Positions 7,151 through 17,900 of a stretch of 51,830 nucleotides of DNA are shown here, one piece after another (within the stretch, counting starts at the first letter, position 1; every line of letters starts with the position of its first letter). The position numbers and the translations under genes were made by a program. The notes beneath the pieces are model-generated. The model ran no database searches. It saw nothing but the letters and a program-made list of their open reading frames with translations, and was not told where the DNA came from. Source of the stretch: an uncultured Bacteroidales bacterium (GTDB taxonomy: Bacteria; Bacteroidota; Bacteroidia; Bacteroidales; P3); the NCBI GenBank assembly GCA_905234695.1, contig CAJOHZ010000016.1, positions 1 through 51,830 of the forward strand, in the 5' to 3' direction.

Positions 7151-10100
7151 TTAGTACATAACTAACAACTTCTTGACCAAATTAATCTGCTCGCCGGTGA
7201 TGCGGACGAAGTAGGCACCCTGCGGGAGGTTGTCGACGTTCATCTTCTTTACACAGTCGCCAGCGCACTCCAGCGTCTCGGAAGCCACCTCACGGCCGTT
7301 GATGTCAACAACCGCGATACGCACCTTACCGTTGGCTCCGCTCACGCTGATGGTGGTGGAACGGCTGGCCGGGTTCGGGTAGATTACGAGATGAGAGATG
7401 GAGGATGAGACCTTTTCAATGCCATCGCCGCCCGAGAAGTTGGCTGCAAGTTCCGTGAGACTCTGATGCAGTGTAAGGGTGCGCTGGGGTGTATCTATGC
7501 CATCGCTCCAACCGACAAAATTGTAGCCGTCGTAGGCAACGGCATTCAGCCGCACCTCGTCACCCAAACGACCCGTATAGTTATTTGTCTCACGGCCGTT
7601 GATTTCGACATAGCCCCATTCGCTATTGTACGACACCGTCAGTATGGCAGCGCTGTCCTCCAACGGGGCGAAGGTAGCCATCAACGTGGTATCGGAAGTC
7701 AATGTCAGCGTGCGCGGATTGGTTGTCACGTTGTCGCTCCACTGCACGAAACCATAGCCCGAGTTCGGGGTCGCCGTAATCGTCACCTGAGTGTTCTCGG
7801 CATACAGACCACCCCCTGACACCTGGCCCCACTGTGGGTTGTTCACCGAGAGGGTCACAACATAGGTGGTGCCGACGATGGAACCCGTCGTGGCGGTCAC
7901 AGGGGTACTCCAGTTCTCGCTTAACCAGCCCGCACCGCAGACGGCACGGACATAGAACTCATACGATGTCTCATCCATCAGTCCCACAAGGGTGAGGCTG
8001 TTCGTCGTGGCAGACTGGCGAGTGCCGTTGCCTTGCGTGAAACCGCTCATGCCGTACTCCACCTCATAGCCCTGGGCCATGGCAACGGGGTTCCAGTTGA
8101 GGGTCACACTGTTGAAGGTGACGTCGCTTGACGTCACACCCGTGACCGTAGGACACACCTGCGTGACGAACTGGATGCTGTCGCTCCAATCACCCTCCAC
8201 ATCTTGCAAGGGGCCGCACAGGGCACGTACCGAAGCATAATAGGTCACACCTGCGGTGAGGCCGCTCACGGTAGCCGTAGTGGCTGTGACAGGGGCATAA
8301 ACACTGTCGAACGTGCTGTTGAACACGTGCATCTGCCAAGCCGTCTCATTGCCCATGGGGGTCCACCCGAAGGTCGCCGTGCTGTTGGTCATGCCCGTCC
8401 TCGTCAATGCCGTCGGGGCCACGCAGCCTATACTGTCAGTGACGAAGTAACCCACTTTCCAGTTGGAGTAGCCGAGACTGTCGACGGTGCAATCCTGACG
8501 CACACGGAAAGTATAATTGGTGGCAGGCTGCAGGCCTGTGAAGGTGTAGCTGCTGGTGGTCACAGGTGTAGCCACTGGCCAGTTGGCGGCGGCGAGGGTC
8601 TTGATGGCCACCTCATAATGGTTGGAAGTACCCACCCATGTCACACTGGCTGAGGTGGGTGACGTGGTGGTGGAGGTAACCACCGGCTGACGGCAACCCA
8701 CGGCTCCACACGAGATGAGTTGCATCACGGCTCGATAGTTGTAGATATATTCTTCGCCTTGGTAGGAACTCAGCGCAGCGGCACTGGTCACATCGGGGTT
8801 GTATGAGTCTTCATAGTAAGCAATGGTCTTGTTGCCCGTGCAGCTGTTGGTCTTGAAAGCATATTCATCGCCATCGTAGTTGCCGCTATTATCGTCGACA
8901 ATGACCAACAAGTTACCAGAGCCATCATAATGGTAGGTAGTATCGAGGGGGAACACATTCCAACCCTGCGAGCAGTTGAGCGCACCCGTATAGACCCTAA
9001 CCGCGGTTGTGCCAAGATCCTCGATGTCCGACGTGCTGCCAAAGGTCGTCTTGGTCGTAGGCTTGAAGTAAATAGTACAGTTGGTCTTTGCCGTGGAGGC
9101 CGACGAATAGGCATAGTAGTAGGAAATGTATTGGATGTCCATTGGGCCGCCCAACTCAGCACTGTCGATGATTGTCTCGCTAAGGCTGTAGTTCCAGTAG
9201 TTGTTGACAGGCATCTCCTCACTGGTGCCGGACGAACTTTCGCTGCCAGTGGCGACGATGACAGAATTGTCGCACATGGTGGTCTGGAAGGTGCCCTGAG
9301 ACCAGCTCCCGGTATCGACGCTGCCGCAGATGCTGCGAACATAGACATCATAGCTCGTAAGGGAGGTGAGACCTGGGATGACGATGCTGTTGACGGTAGT
9401 GGTCAACAAGGTGCCCGTGCCTCGCGTGAAACCTGCAGGGCCATACTCAACCTGGAAGTCGTTGGAGCCATTGGTGTCCCATGTGAGGGCTAGCTGGGTG
9501 GCCGACTGGGCCACAGTGGGATCGAGTTGCAACCCTGTGATACGGCAGTAGGTTGTGATACACGTTGTCGTCAGGCTATAGCCGGCATTGACCACTGAAC
9601 CGTCGGAAGTGAAGCCAATCGTAAGTGCACCGCTCGTGGAGGTGAAGGGGCCCACCGTAACAGCCGTGCCACTTGACGGACTGCAAGCACGGAACAGTTG
9701 TGTGCCTGCGGTACCAATGCCATCATAGATACTCAAGTAGTCGCAGCAGCCCTCACCCGTGTATGTACCTTGAATCTGAATCAGGTTACCCGGAGCGTTA
9801 GGCATAACGACAAGATAGGAAGACTGGTTGCTGGAGTATTGTCCGCTGGGGCCGCCGTCGTCATAAATGGCGGCGCCGCAGGAGCGGAGTGTGTCGGTCT
9901 GGTTGGCCTGCATAATCCACTGGCCAGGGGCTACCTGAATGGGGCCCTCCCAGAGGCCGGTATCGCCCGTACCACAGAGGGGACGCACCCAGAAGTAATA
10001 GTTGACGCCGCCGGTAAGACCGTTGACGGTGAAGGGATGCACGGTGGTGATGCTGTCGGCCGTGGGAGTGGCGGTGGCACTGGTTTCAACAGCCACCTCC

Positions 10101-13100
10101 CACTGGGTGGCACTGCCGTTCTCGGTCCAGTCGAGCGTGACAGACGAAGAGGTATTACCCGTCGAAATCAAGCCAGACACATGTGGACAGGTGGGCAGGT
10201 AGTCCACCCTGATATCGTCAATATAACGGTAGCTGTAATAGGTGGTCGCGGAGGAGTTATAGTTTCGGAAGGCGATAATGCGGCTGTTGCCGGTATAGCT
10301 GCCGAAGAAGACAGTCACCTCCTGATGGGTGCTGGAGGGGGTGGTGACGGTCTGGACGGGCACAAAGGTGTTGCCCTCCATCACACCGACCTGAAGCAGA
10401 TATGAGGTGCCGGAGGTGTAGTCCCAGAAGGTGAGCTGCAGACTGTCGAGCGGAGCGCTCATCGGGGGCAGCATGTGGTATCCCACGCCATAGAGACGGT
10501 AGCAGTAGTAGCCGCTATGCGCATAAGATGTGCTACGGTATACCTGCGGCAGGTAACTACCCGTCTGGTATGAAGAGGTACCCGTCATAATCTTATCCCA
10601 ACAAGGCACCTGCACACCTGTGGCGGAGGAGGTGGAGGTTGTGAGGCTATCGAAATTCTCTATATAAGGCAACGCAACGGATACACAAGGGGTGTGAAGG
10701 GTCTCGGTATGGGTCAGCGAGGTATCGCCCGGGCCACAGACGGCACGGATGACAACGATGTAGTTGGTGTTGGCGTTGAGCCCCGTAAAGGTGTAGAAGG
10801 TATCATACACCGGAACCACCAAGGAATCGTTGAGCGTAACCTCCCATTCCACTTCACTACCGCCGGCAGACCAATTGAGATTGATACTGTCGGCCGTGAG
10901 CGCCGCAACCACGTTGCGGACCGAAGCACATGTGTTGCGTTGCAACGCCACATTGTCGATGGCTGTCGGAGGATTGTTACCGCCACTGCCGTCGTTGGCC
11001 CAGATAAAGACCATCTTGTAGGTGCCTGGGGTAGAAATCTGGAAAATTCCGTTGACCGACTGCCACGTGGTTTGTTGTGACAGCGTATTGGGTGTGGCGC
11101 CGCTCTGGGTCAGTTCTATCCATCCTGCGGGAGCCGCGGTGGTAGCGAAACTGTAAGTGCTGCCGCCGAGGATAGAGCCGGCGGTGAAATTCTCCGAAGC
11201 AGGCGTCATGAAGACGCGGGTAAAGTCGTAATTGTGGCTCTCGCCCTGACCCTTCCAGTCATAACTGTAGGCGTACTCGCCCGTATCGGTGAGGTTGAAG
11301 ACACGAACGGCATAGGAGTAGCTGATGGAAGAGGTGGTGTAGGCATTGGAGGAGCCATCGTTGGTGATGTACATGGAGCGGCTTCCGCCATTGCTGGTGG
11401 CACTGCCCACCATCCAGTAGTTGGCCTGGTCGGTATTGATTAAATCCCAACCATTGGCTCCCATTTCCTCAAAGTTGCAGAAATACGGCACCGTGGCAGG
11501 CGCACCGGCCAAAGTGGTGAAAGAGGCCATGCGGTAGTCGGAAGTGTCGCCCGAAGAGCAGAGACGGCGCACATATACGTCATACGTCATGCCCGAGTCA
11601 AGGCCCGTCAAATAGATGGAATCGGCGCCATAGACATACTGCGGTACAAGCGTGTCGAAACGACACCCGGAATGACCGTAGCGCACCTCGAAGTCGGTCT
11701 CGGTGGGATCTATCACCGACCACACAACCGTGGCATCGGAAACGCCCACAACAGTGGCATGGACACTATCGACCCGCAGGCAACTGGAAAGCAACCGTAT
11801 CTCCACATTGTCGAGCCAGTAATACCAGTTGGAAGTACCCACCTGATGCCACACCAGATATGCCGGACTCGTGCAGGTATCGGAGGCCAAATCAAATTCA
11901 TAGTGGAAATAGGTATACGTGGAAGAGGGATCGATCGTCTGGAGCACCACCATACTGTCCACCGAATTGGGGTTAAATGTGTAACCAAACTGCATCGTGC
12001 CCGAACTGGTGCCCTCTTTCTGCAAATCGAATGCCACCGACAGCCGATTGACGGGCACCTGGATAAGTGGGGCAATAACCGAAGCCCCGCCACCTAATTT
12101 CATGCTGTTGCCATAACTGGTAGTGATGTACGGATAACTGCTGCTGTTCAGAATACGTGACCAACAGGCTGGATAACTGTTCTCCGCATAGCCGGTAAAG
12201 TCCTCGATGAAGGGGAGCGCGGTGATGGCGCCGCAGGCGGTCCGCACACTGATGGATGCTGCAATACTGGTGTCATCTACACCACAGATGGCACGCACGG
12301 AAATGGTATACTGCGTGGAAGCGCTGAGGTTGTCGAAGGTATAGGTGGTATCGTACACTTCGGTACTGGTGGAGTCGATACTCAACATCCAAGAGCCTGC
12401 CGACCCACCGTTCCATTCCACGATGATGGTATCGGCCGAAACATAGGTTGCTTGCAACCCTGTCGGAGAGGGACAGGTGTTGTACGCTAGCGACACATTG
12501 TCGATGGCTGCCGGCGGAGTGCTACCGCCACTATTGTCGTTTTTCCAGAAGAAGGTAATCTTATACACACCGGGCTGGTTGAGACGGAACGTGCCCATAC
12601 GGGTCTGCCAGCCGCTCTGCAAATTGAGACGGCCGCCGTCAAGGGAGATACTTCCCGCCGGGACTGCCGTCGAATTGTCAAAACCGCTGTAACTGCCTGC
12701 CGTGAGAGTGACGTCGACTGGCACCAAAGCGGCTCGGAGGAAATCCCAGCTGCTTTCTCCGTAGGCTTTCCAGTCAAACGAATAGGCATACTCGCCTGTA
12801 TCGGGCAAAATGACTGTACGGGTGGCGAAAGAGTAGCAGGTGACACTCGTGTTGTAGGCATTTGCCGTGCCGTTGTTGGTGATATACAGGGATTGACTGC
12901 CGCCATTGTGTGTGGCACTGCCCACCATCCAATAGTTGGACTGACCCTCTTGGATGAAGTCCCATCCATTCGTTCCGTTGGCCTCGAAATCACAGGTATA
13001 GGGAATGTTGGCGGGGAGGCCGGAGAGTGTGGTAAACTGGAACATGGCATTCTCGCTGGTATCAGCACCACAATCGGCATGGATGCTCATGTAATAGGTG

Positions 13101-14518
13101 CGACCCGTATCTAGATACTGAAGGAGAAGGGTTGTGTCATAGACATACTCCACGCCCATCGCCGTGTTGGTACCTGGGGTGAAGGGGATGGTATCATATT
13201 CCACCGTCCACCCATAAGCGGTACCGTTCTGATGCCAGCTGATGGCGACCCAGTCAACACTTGCACTGTCGAGGTTGATTCCAAACGGTGTGGGGCAGGG
13301 AATGTATCCACACCTGACAAACAACTCAAAACCGGCACTATTCACACTAACATCGGAGGAAAATACAATCGTGAAAGCTCCGCTCTGTGAGGTAAAGGGA
13401 CCTACTGTGGCAGAACCAGATTGATGGTAGAGTTGGGTCCCACCAGTTCCCTCACCCTCGTAGATGGTAAGCCAGTCATAATTCGACTCACTATTAAGGG
13501 TTCCCGAAAGAATCAATGTCGAGTCGGATGAGGCCGCACGGACAATCAGCGTATTGTTGGAGCTGTTGGCATAGCTGCCTGTAGCACCACCGTTGTCATA
13601 GATAAGAGCATTGCAGGTAACCAGCGTGTCGATCGACTGCGTCATTGAGTAGATAACTGCGGTGGAGGCCGTCTGGAAGGTAATTGTCTGAGGATAACTC
13701 TCCTCAGAGGCGCAGAGGGTGGCTACACGGACCACATAATCGGTACGCTCACTGAGGCCGTAGAAAGAATAGGCGGTGTCGTAGACATCTGCCGAGTCAA
13801 GACGGCTAAGCGTGTCGGCTGGCGCCCACCACACACGCCAGGCACCTGCGTTGGAGGTATCGGACCATGTGATATCGGCCGAGGAGGTGGTGATGTTCGA
13901 GGCAGCCAGATTGAACGGCCATGGGCAGGTGATACTGGGGGGAAGGAATCCAAACGTCGCCTTCGGCAGGAAACTCTGGTCGTCGGCAATAATGTACGAC
14001 GGACCGTCGCTGTCATACCCTTGGATGCTGGCACCCGTGGAATTGATACCATAAAAGTCGGCCGACACATAGCTGCCCGTCGCCGTAGAGACCACCTCGA
14101 CGAGGAGGTTTCCCCCGCCATAGGTGTAGGGGGTGGTGAAGGTAACCACCATTTGACCGTTGGCGTTGATGCTCAAGGCACCGGAATAAACAGTCGTCGT
14201 AGTGGAGGTCAACCAGTCGGTAAGTGTGGTGGAGGTCACCTCACTGAGCTTGACCTGAAAAGCCGCCGAACCCCAACTGATACTGTTGTCCGCGGAATAG
14301 AATGTCATGGATGTGACCGAAGCTCCCGTCATGGAAGACAACATGCTGCTGGGATAAATCATCTGCGCACGCACATATTCATCAACATAAAACCCATAGA
14401 CGGGGACATACTCATTGGATGCCGTACCGTTGGCCACTGTCAGTGTCACTTGTGCATGAAGAGTCCACGACATCATCAAGGCCGCAAACAAAGCAAACGT
14501 TTGTAATAGTTTTTTCAT
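7151..14518 (-). CDS. Giant T9SS-exported surface protein with FN3, CUB-like, MAM/adhesin and InlB-type repeat modules
   Basis: 2455 aa. A signal peptide (MKKLLQTFALFAALMMSWTLHA) leads into a series of modules. By eye these are: an N-terminal beta domain (about 25-190); many fibronectin type III domains with the pattern GL..T.Y.VYVR.LCG.GDTS; two CUB-like domains (about 290-400 and 1540-1650, with YDNGGATGSY and YDDGGPSGQY); two MAM-like domains (about 510-690 and 1010-1200); two cleaved-adhesin/choice-of-anchor-J-like domains (about 770-915 and 1285-1440); and two InlB B-type repeats (about 2220-2360, GYGFVQWSDN and GYNFVGWSDG). The last 80 residues are a T9SS type A sorting domain (LVIYPNPASRST to LVKKLLVMY). 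The protein should be exported through T9SS and anchored on the cell surface, probably binding host or plant glycoproteins. A MITE-like insertion starts immediately upstream of the ATG. Function beyond adhesion is inferred. Confidence 0.9.
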   Translation of the reverse strand: MKKLLQTFALFAALMMSWTLHAQVTLTVANGTASNEYVPVYGFYVDEYVRAQMIYPSSMLSSMTGASVTSMTFYSADNSISWGSAAFQVKLSEVTSTTLTDWLTSTTTTVYSGALSINANGQMVVTFTTPYTYGGGNLLVEVVSTATGSYVSADFYGINSTGASIQGYDSDGPSYIIADDQSFLPKATFGFLPPSITCPWPFNLAASNITTSSADITWSDTSNAGAWRVWWAPADTLSRLDSADVYDTAYSFYGLSERTDYVVRVATLCASEESYPQTITFQTASTAVIYSMTQSIDTLVTCNALIYDNGGATGSYANSSNNTLIVRAASSDSTLILSGTLNSESNYDWLTIYEGEGTGGTQLYHQSGSATVGPFTSQSGAFTIVFSSDVSVNSAGFELFVRCGYIPCPTPFGINLDSASVDWVAISWHQNGTAYGWTVEYDTIPFTPGTNTAMGVEYVYDTTLLLQYLDTGRTYYMSIHADCGADTSENAMFQFTTLSGLPANIPYTCDFEANGTNGWDFIQEGQSNYWMVGSATHNGGSQSLYITNNGTANAYNTSVTCYSFATRTVILPDTGEYAYSFDWKAYGESSWDFLRAALVPVDVTLTAGSYSGFDNSTAVPAGSISLDGGRLNLQSGWQTRMGTFRLNQPGVYKITFFWKNDNSGGSTPPAAIDNVSLAYNTCPSPTGLQATYVSADTIIVEWNGGSAGSWMLSIDSTSTEVYDTTYTFDNLSASTQYTISVRAICGVDDTSIAASISVRTACGAITALPFIEDFTGYAENSYPACWSRILNSSSYPYITTSYGNSMKLGGGASVIAPLIQVPVNRLSVAFDLQKEGTSSGTMQFGYTFNPNSVDSMVVLQTIDPSSTYTYFHYEFDLASDTCTSPAYLVWHQVGTSNWYYWLDNVEIRLLSSCLRVDSVHATVVGVSDATVVWSVIDPTETDFEVRYGHSGCRFDTLVPQYVYGADSIYLTGLDSGMTYDVYVRRLCSSGDTSDYRMASFTTLAGAPATVPYFCNFEEMGANGWDLINTDQANYWMVGSATSNGGSRSMYITNDGSSNAYTTSSISYSYAVRVFNLTDTGEYAYSYDWKGQGESHNYDFTRVFMTPASENFTAGSILGGSTYSFATTAAPAGWIELTQSGATPNTLSQQTTWQSVNGIFQISTPGTYKMVFIWANDGSGGNNPPTAIDNVALQRNTCASVRNVVAALTADSINLNWSAGGSEVEWEVTLNDSLVVPVYDTFYTFTGLNANTNYIVVIRAVCGPGDTSLTHTETLHTPCVSVALPYIENFDSLTTSTSSATGVQVPCWDKIMTGTSSYQTGSYLPQVYRSTSYAHSGYYCYRLYGVGYHMLPPMSAPLDSLQLTFWDYTSGTSYLLQVGVMEGNTFVPVQTVTTPSSTHQEVTVFFGSYTGNSRIIAFRNYNSSATTYYSYRYIDDIRVDYLPTCPHVSGLISTGNTSSSVTLDWTENGSATQWEVAVETSATATPTADSITTVHPFTVNGLTGGVNYYFWVRPLCGTGDTGLWEGPIQVAPGQWIMQANQTDTLRSCGAAIYDDGGPSGQYSSNQSSYLVVMPNAPGNLIQIQGTYTGEGCCDYLSIYDGIGTAGTQLFRACSPSSGTAVTVGPFTSTSGALTIGFTSDGSVVNAGYSLTTTCITTYCRITGLQLDPTVAQSATQLALTWDTNGSNDFQVEYGPAGFTRGTGTLLTTTVNSIVIPGLTSLTSYDVYVRSICGSVDTGSWSQGTFQTTMCDNSVIVATGSESSSGTSEEMPVNNYWNYSLSETIIDSAELGGPMDIQYISYYYAYSSASTAKTNCTIYFKPTTKTTFGSTSDIEDLGTTAVRVYTGALNCSQGWNVFPLDTTYHYDGSGNLLVIVDDNSGNYDGDEYAFKTNSCTGNKTIAYYEDSYNPDVTSAAALSSYQGEEYIYNYRAVMQLISCGAVGCRQPVVTSTTTSPTSASVTWVGTSNHYEVAIKTLAAANWPVATPVTTSSYTFTGLQPATNYTFRVRQDCTVDSLGYSNWKVGYFVTDSIGCVAPTALTRTGMTNSTATFGWTPMGNETAWQMHVFNSTFDSVYAPVTATTATVSGLTAGVTYYASVRALCGPLQDVEGDWSDSIQFVTQVCPTVTGVTSSDVTFNSVTLNWNPVAMAQGYEVEYGMSGFTQGNGTRQSATTNSLTLVGLMDETSYEFYVRAVCGAGWLSENWSTPVTATTGSIVGTTYVVTLSVNNPQWGQVSGGGLYAENTQVTITATPNSGYGFVQWSDNVTTNPRTLTLTSDTTLMATFAPLEDSAAILTVSYNSEWGYVEINGRETNNYTGRLGDEVRLNAVAYDGYNFVGWSDGIDTPQRTLTLHQSLTELAANFSGGDGIEKVSSSISHLVIYPNPASRSTTISVSGANGKVRIAVVDINGREVASETLECAGDCVKKMNVDNLPQGAYFVRITGEQINLVKKLLVMY

Positions 14519-14527
14519 GGTTTCAAT

Positions 14528-14706
14528 CAGTGCTGTCCACTAAAAATCCGAAAGGCATATTTCAAAACAGATAAAAAGAAAATATAATATGCAACTCTGT
14601 TACTTAAAAAAACGTGTCCGAAAACTGTTCATTTGTAAAATATTTGTAATTAACTCATTTTAAATATTCAACACATATTCTACATAAACTTTAGTGGACA
14701 CCTGTG
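14528..14706. mobile_element. MITE-like insertion with 9-bp target duplication
   Basis: Inverted ends TGTCCACTAAA (14534-14544) and TTTAGTGGACA (14690-14700) enclose AT-rich DNA without an ORF. The exact 9-mer GGTTTCAAT flanks the segment on both sides (14519-14527 and 14707-14715), as expected for a target-site duplication from an IS4-like or similar transposase acting in trans. The element is about 179 bp. The left copy of the 9-mer touches the start codon of the giant surface protein (ATG at 14516-14518), so the insertion lies inside that gene's leader. Confidence 0.6.
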
Positions 14707-14715
14707 GGTTTCAAT

Positions 14716-14882
14716 ATTAAATTACTCTATTATATTTCTCCTGATCACTCCTATTATGTTATTAAACAACTCCCTACGCATCCTGCGACACCTGTATTCA
14801 ACTATCAATAAATATGCAAATGTACTCTATTTTTCTGAAACACACAACACTTTTCTTCCCTATAAGGGATTTTTAACTAAGC
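14716..14882. other. AT-rich intergenic DNA, no gene seen
   Basis: Between the MITE-like element and the terminator hairpin there is AT-rich DNA with only a stray short ORF. No promoter matching TANNTTTG on the minus strand was recognised for the downstream giant gene here. Confidence 0.5.
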
Positions 14883-14916
14883 AAGCAGGCCGGGGGCAAT
14901 CGCCTCCGGCCTGCTT
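14883..14916 (-). terminator. Strong hairpin after the 2201-aa T9SS protein
   Basis: AAGCAGGCCGG (14883-14893) pairs perfectly with CCGGCCTGCTT (14906-14916). The stem extends inward by three further G-C/C-G pairs and one G-T pair, leaving the loop AATC. It lies 26 bp beyond the stop codon at 14942 on the minus strand. A clear U-tract is lacking, so it may be a hairpin-dependent or processed 3' end rather than a textbook intrinsic terminator. Confidence 0.75.
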
Positions 14917-14941
14917 AACATCTTTATTTCTGTTTATAATA

Positions 14942-17900
14942 CTAACGGACAATAAGTTTCTTGACCGCATTGAGGTCGCCGCCAGTGATGCGCACAAAGT
15001 AGGTGCCCTGTGCCAGTTGCGAGGCGGGAATCACAAACCGCTCGGTGTTAGCCTGCAGCGTGTGGCGCTGGCAGACACGGCCTGTGACATCCACCACCTC
15101 CACCATGACGGCATCGGTAGCAGCGGGAATCATCAGTTCCACATCGGCACTGGTGGGGTTGGGGTATAGACGCACGCGAGTGTCGTCAACCACACTTCCG
15201 ATGGCACTGTACAGCGTAGTGAATGTAGGACCTGCGGCCCAATGCTCGCTGACGAAGTTCGTACCGCAGATGGCACGTACATAAATGTCGTATGTCGAGC
15301 TTCCCACAAGGCCTGTCAACGTGAAGGGATGGCTGTCGGCTATTACCGAGATACCGTAACCCTGACCAAATCCCCATGTGCCATACTGGATTTCCCACTG
15401 TTCGGCACGGCCACCTTCCGTCCAGTCAATCACGGCGGTGTTGCCTTGGACATCCGAGACGGTGACATTACTCACATCGGGACATACATCGGTGACAAAC
15501 GATATGGTATCGGACCATTCGCTGGGTTCGTCAATGCCCGAGCAGGTGGTCTGGACGGCGGCATAGTAGGTAACACCAGCTTCGAGTCCGTTACATGTGC
15601 CAGAGGCGCCATACGTGGAAATTTCCCTGTCAAAGACACTATTAAACACATGGAGTTTGTATCCGATATTGTTCTCGTCGGTCGACCAGCGAAGCTTGAC
15701 TTTCGTGTTGGTAACCGAGACAATGGTAATCGTCTCCGGCGGCAGACACGGCAAATCGCTCGTGTTGAAGCGGCCATAAGCCCAGTTGGAAACGCCAGTG
15801 CTGTCGCAGTACTTACGCACCCGGTAGACATAGTCGGTCATGGGCGACAGACCCGTGAGGACATGGACTGTGTCGGTCAGTGTCAACCCATCGACAATCC
15901 AGCTGGTGGTAGTGGCACGGCGGTACGAGAAGTCGTAGCGGTCGCTCGTGTTGCGCCAGCGCAGGGTGACGCTGTTGGTACGCACTTGCGGTTTGCGAAG
16001 TATCGGCGACGGGCAGAGGTTCGGCGGGCAAATCTCCAACTCCATCACGTTGCGGAGTCCGTAGACGTTGCGGGTGCCACGGAATGCATTGAGCGTGGCG
16101 CGCGACGTGGGATCGGGATTCTCCGTACTGCTGTAGAAGCAGATACCCTGCGTACTGGAAGAGGCACTTGTGTAGAAGGTATAGCTGGTGGAAAGCGCTA
16201 CATTGGAGTTGTCATCCACTGCGATAACCACATTGTCAACACCGTTATAGGGGAAGGGCTCGTGGAGGATGATACGGTTCCATCCCTGCGTGGCATTGAT
16301 GCGACCTACATAGACAATCTGCATACTGTCGGGAGCCACGAAGCTGGAGTCATTGGCAAAACTGCTCAGCGAGGTGTGGCCCATATAGATGGTACAATTA
16401 ATCTTGGAAGTAATGGCCGACGAACCGGCATACTTGAAGTTGATAGCGGAAATCTCGCCCGAACCCGAAATCTCGTTCGAACGCACAATCTGCTGCGAGT
16501 ATGAATAACGGTAGGTGGCACTGTTGCAGAACGGCAAATAGGACGAGGTGGTGGTGCTGTTGCTATCGCCAATCAGATTGGTGAAACCACCGGTGCAAAG
16601 CGGCGTGGTGAAGGTACAGGCCTGCGAGAACAGGGAACTGTCGGTATTGCTGCACAAGCGACGCACCTGCACAGAATAACGGGTAGCCGGCGAGAGGCCG
16701 CTAAAGTGAACCATATTGGTGTTGACAGAATCGATAAACACCGCACTACCATCGACCGCACGACAATGGACTCTGTAAGTAGCATTGGCGGGACCATTCC
16801 AATCAAGGTCGGCCATGGTCACACTGACTGCTGTGGTACGCACATCGGTAGGACGGGGGCATCCCACCTGGGTAATGCTGACATCATCAATCGAAGCAGG
16901 TGCTCCGATAAACGGCGACTGGCTACCTGTGGCCTGGTTGAACCAGAAGAAGACCAGACGGTGCACACCCGTCATGGTATCCAGCTGGATGGTATAGGTG
17001 TTCCAGTTGGCGTTGCAACGGATTGTCACCAGCGGGGAAAGGACTGTGTAGTCACCCCATGGAGAGGTGATATTGGCATTGGAAGCCTCCACCGGAATGT
17101 TGGGATTGGCGAAGAAGACCATCAGACCATCCCATGCATTGGCTGTGGTGCCACCCGAACGGGCTCGGAACGAGAGGGTATAGCCCGCATATGGGTCTGT
17201 GCCGAAATCGAAGTCGCGGTAGGCGACAGCGTTGACCACAGCCTCCATATTGGTGCTGCAGGAGCGGCCAGTGTCGGCCGACACATACATCGAGTGGATG
17301 CCCGTGGTGTTGTAGCCATTGGTTCCGTTGCCGGCAGCGGTATCGCGGTACCAGTTGACAGAGGTGTTACTGTTGGTCTGCCAGTTATACCACTCAGTGT
17401 CGGCCTCGAAGTCGTAGAAGTAGGGAATCGTGGCAGGAATCTGCTGGGTGGTGAACTCACCGGCGTCGCGCGACCAATCGGAGGTGTCGCCCGTGCCACA
17501 GATGCTGCGGACATAGTAGTTATACGTTGTCGAGGGGTTCAGGTTGGTGAGGGTATAGGGGTTGGAGGTGACAATCTCGCGTATTCCCGTACCATGAGCG
17601 AATCCGGCAGGGCCATACTCAATCTGCCATGTGGTGGCGGTTCCGCGGGCGTTCCATGCCAACGTAGTGGTGGTAAAGAAAGTATTGCTTGACGTCAAGT
17701 GGTTGGGGGCCTGACAAGCGGGGATGAGTTCCACCGCGACACTGTCCAGATAGACGTTGTTGTACGACCCACCCAACGGCTGCGAGACAAAGGTGACATA
17801 TCTGCCCACACCGGCCACCGAATCGAAGGCCACATCGAACATACTGGGCGTGAATCCCACTTCGACAGTGTCGAACGGCGTGAAGGTGTTCATGTTGGCC

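Noticed and set aside
15242..16504. 420-codon plus-strand ORF inside the 2201-aa surface protein gene, and similar long antisense frames at 9698-10405 and 16706-17692
   Set aside because: These are shadows of a GC-rich reading frame with no domain, start context or promoter of their own.
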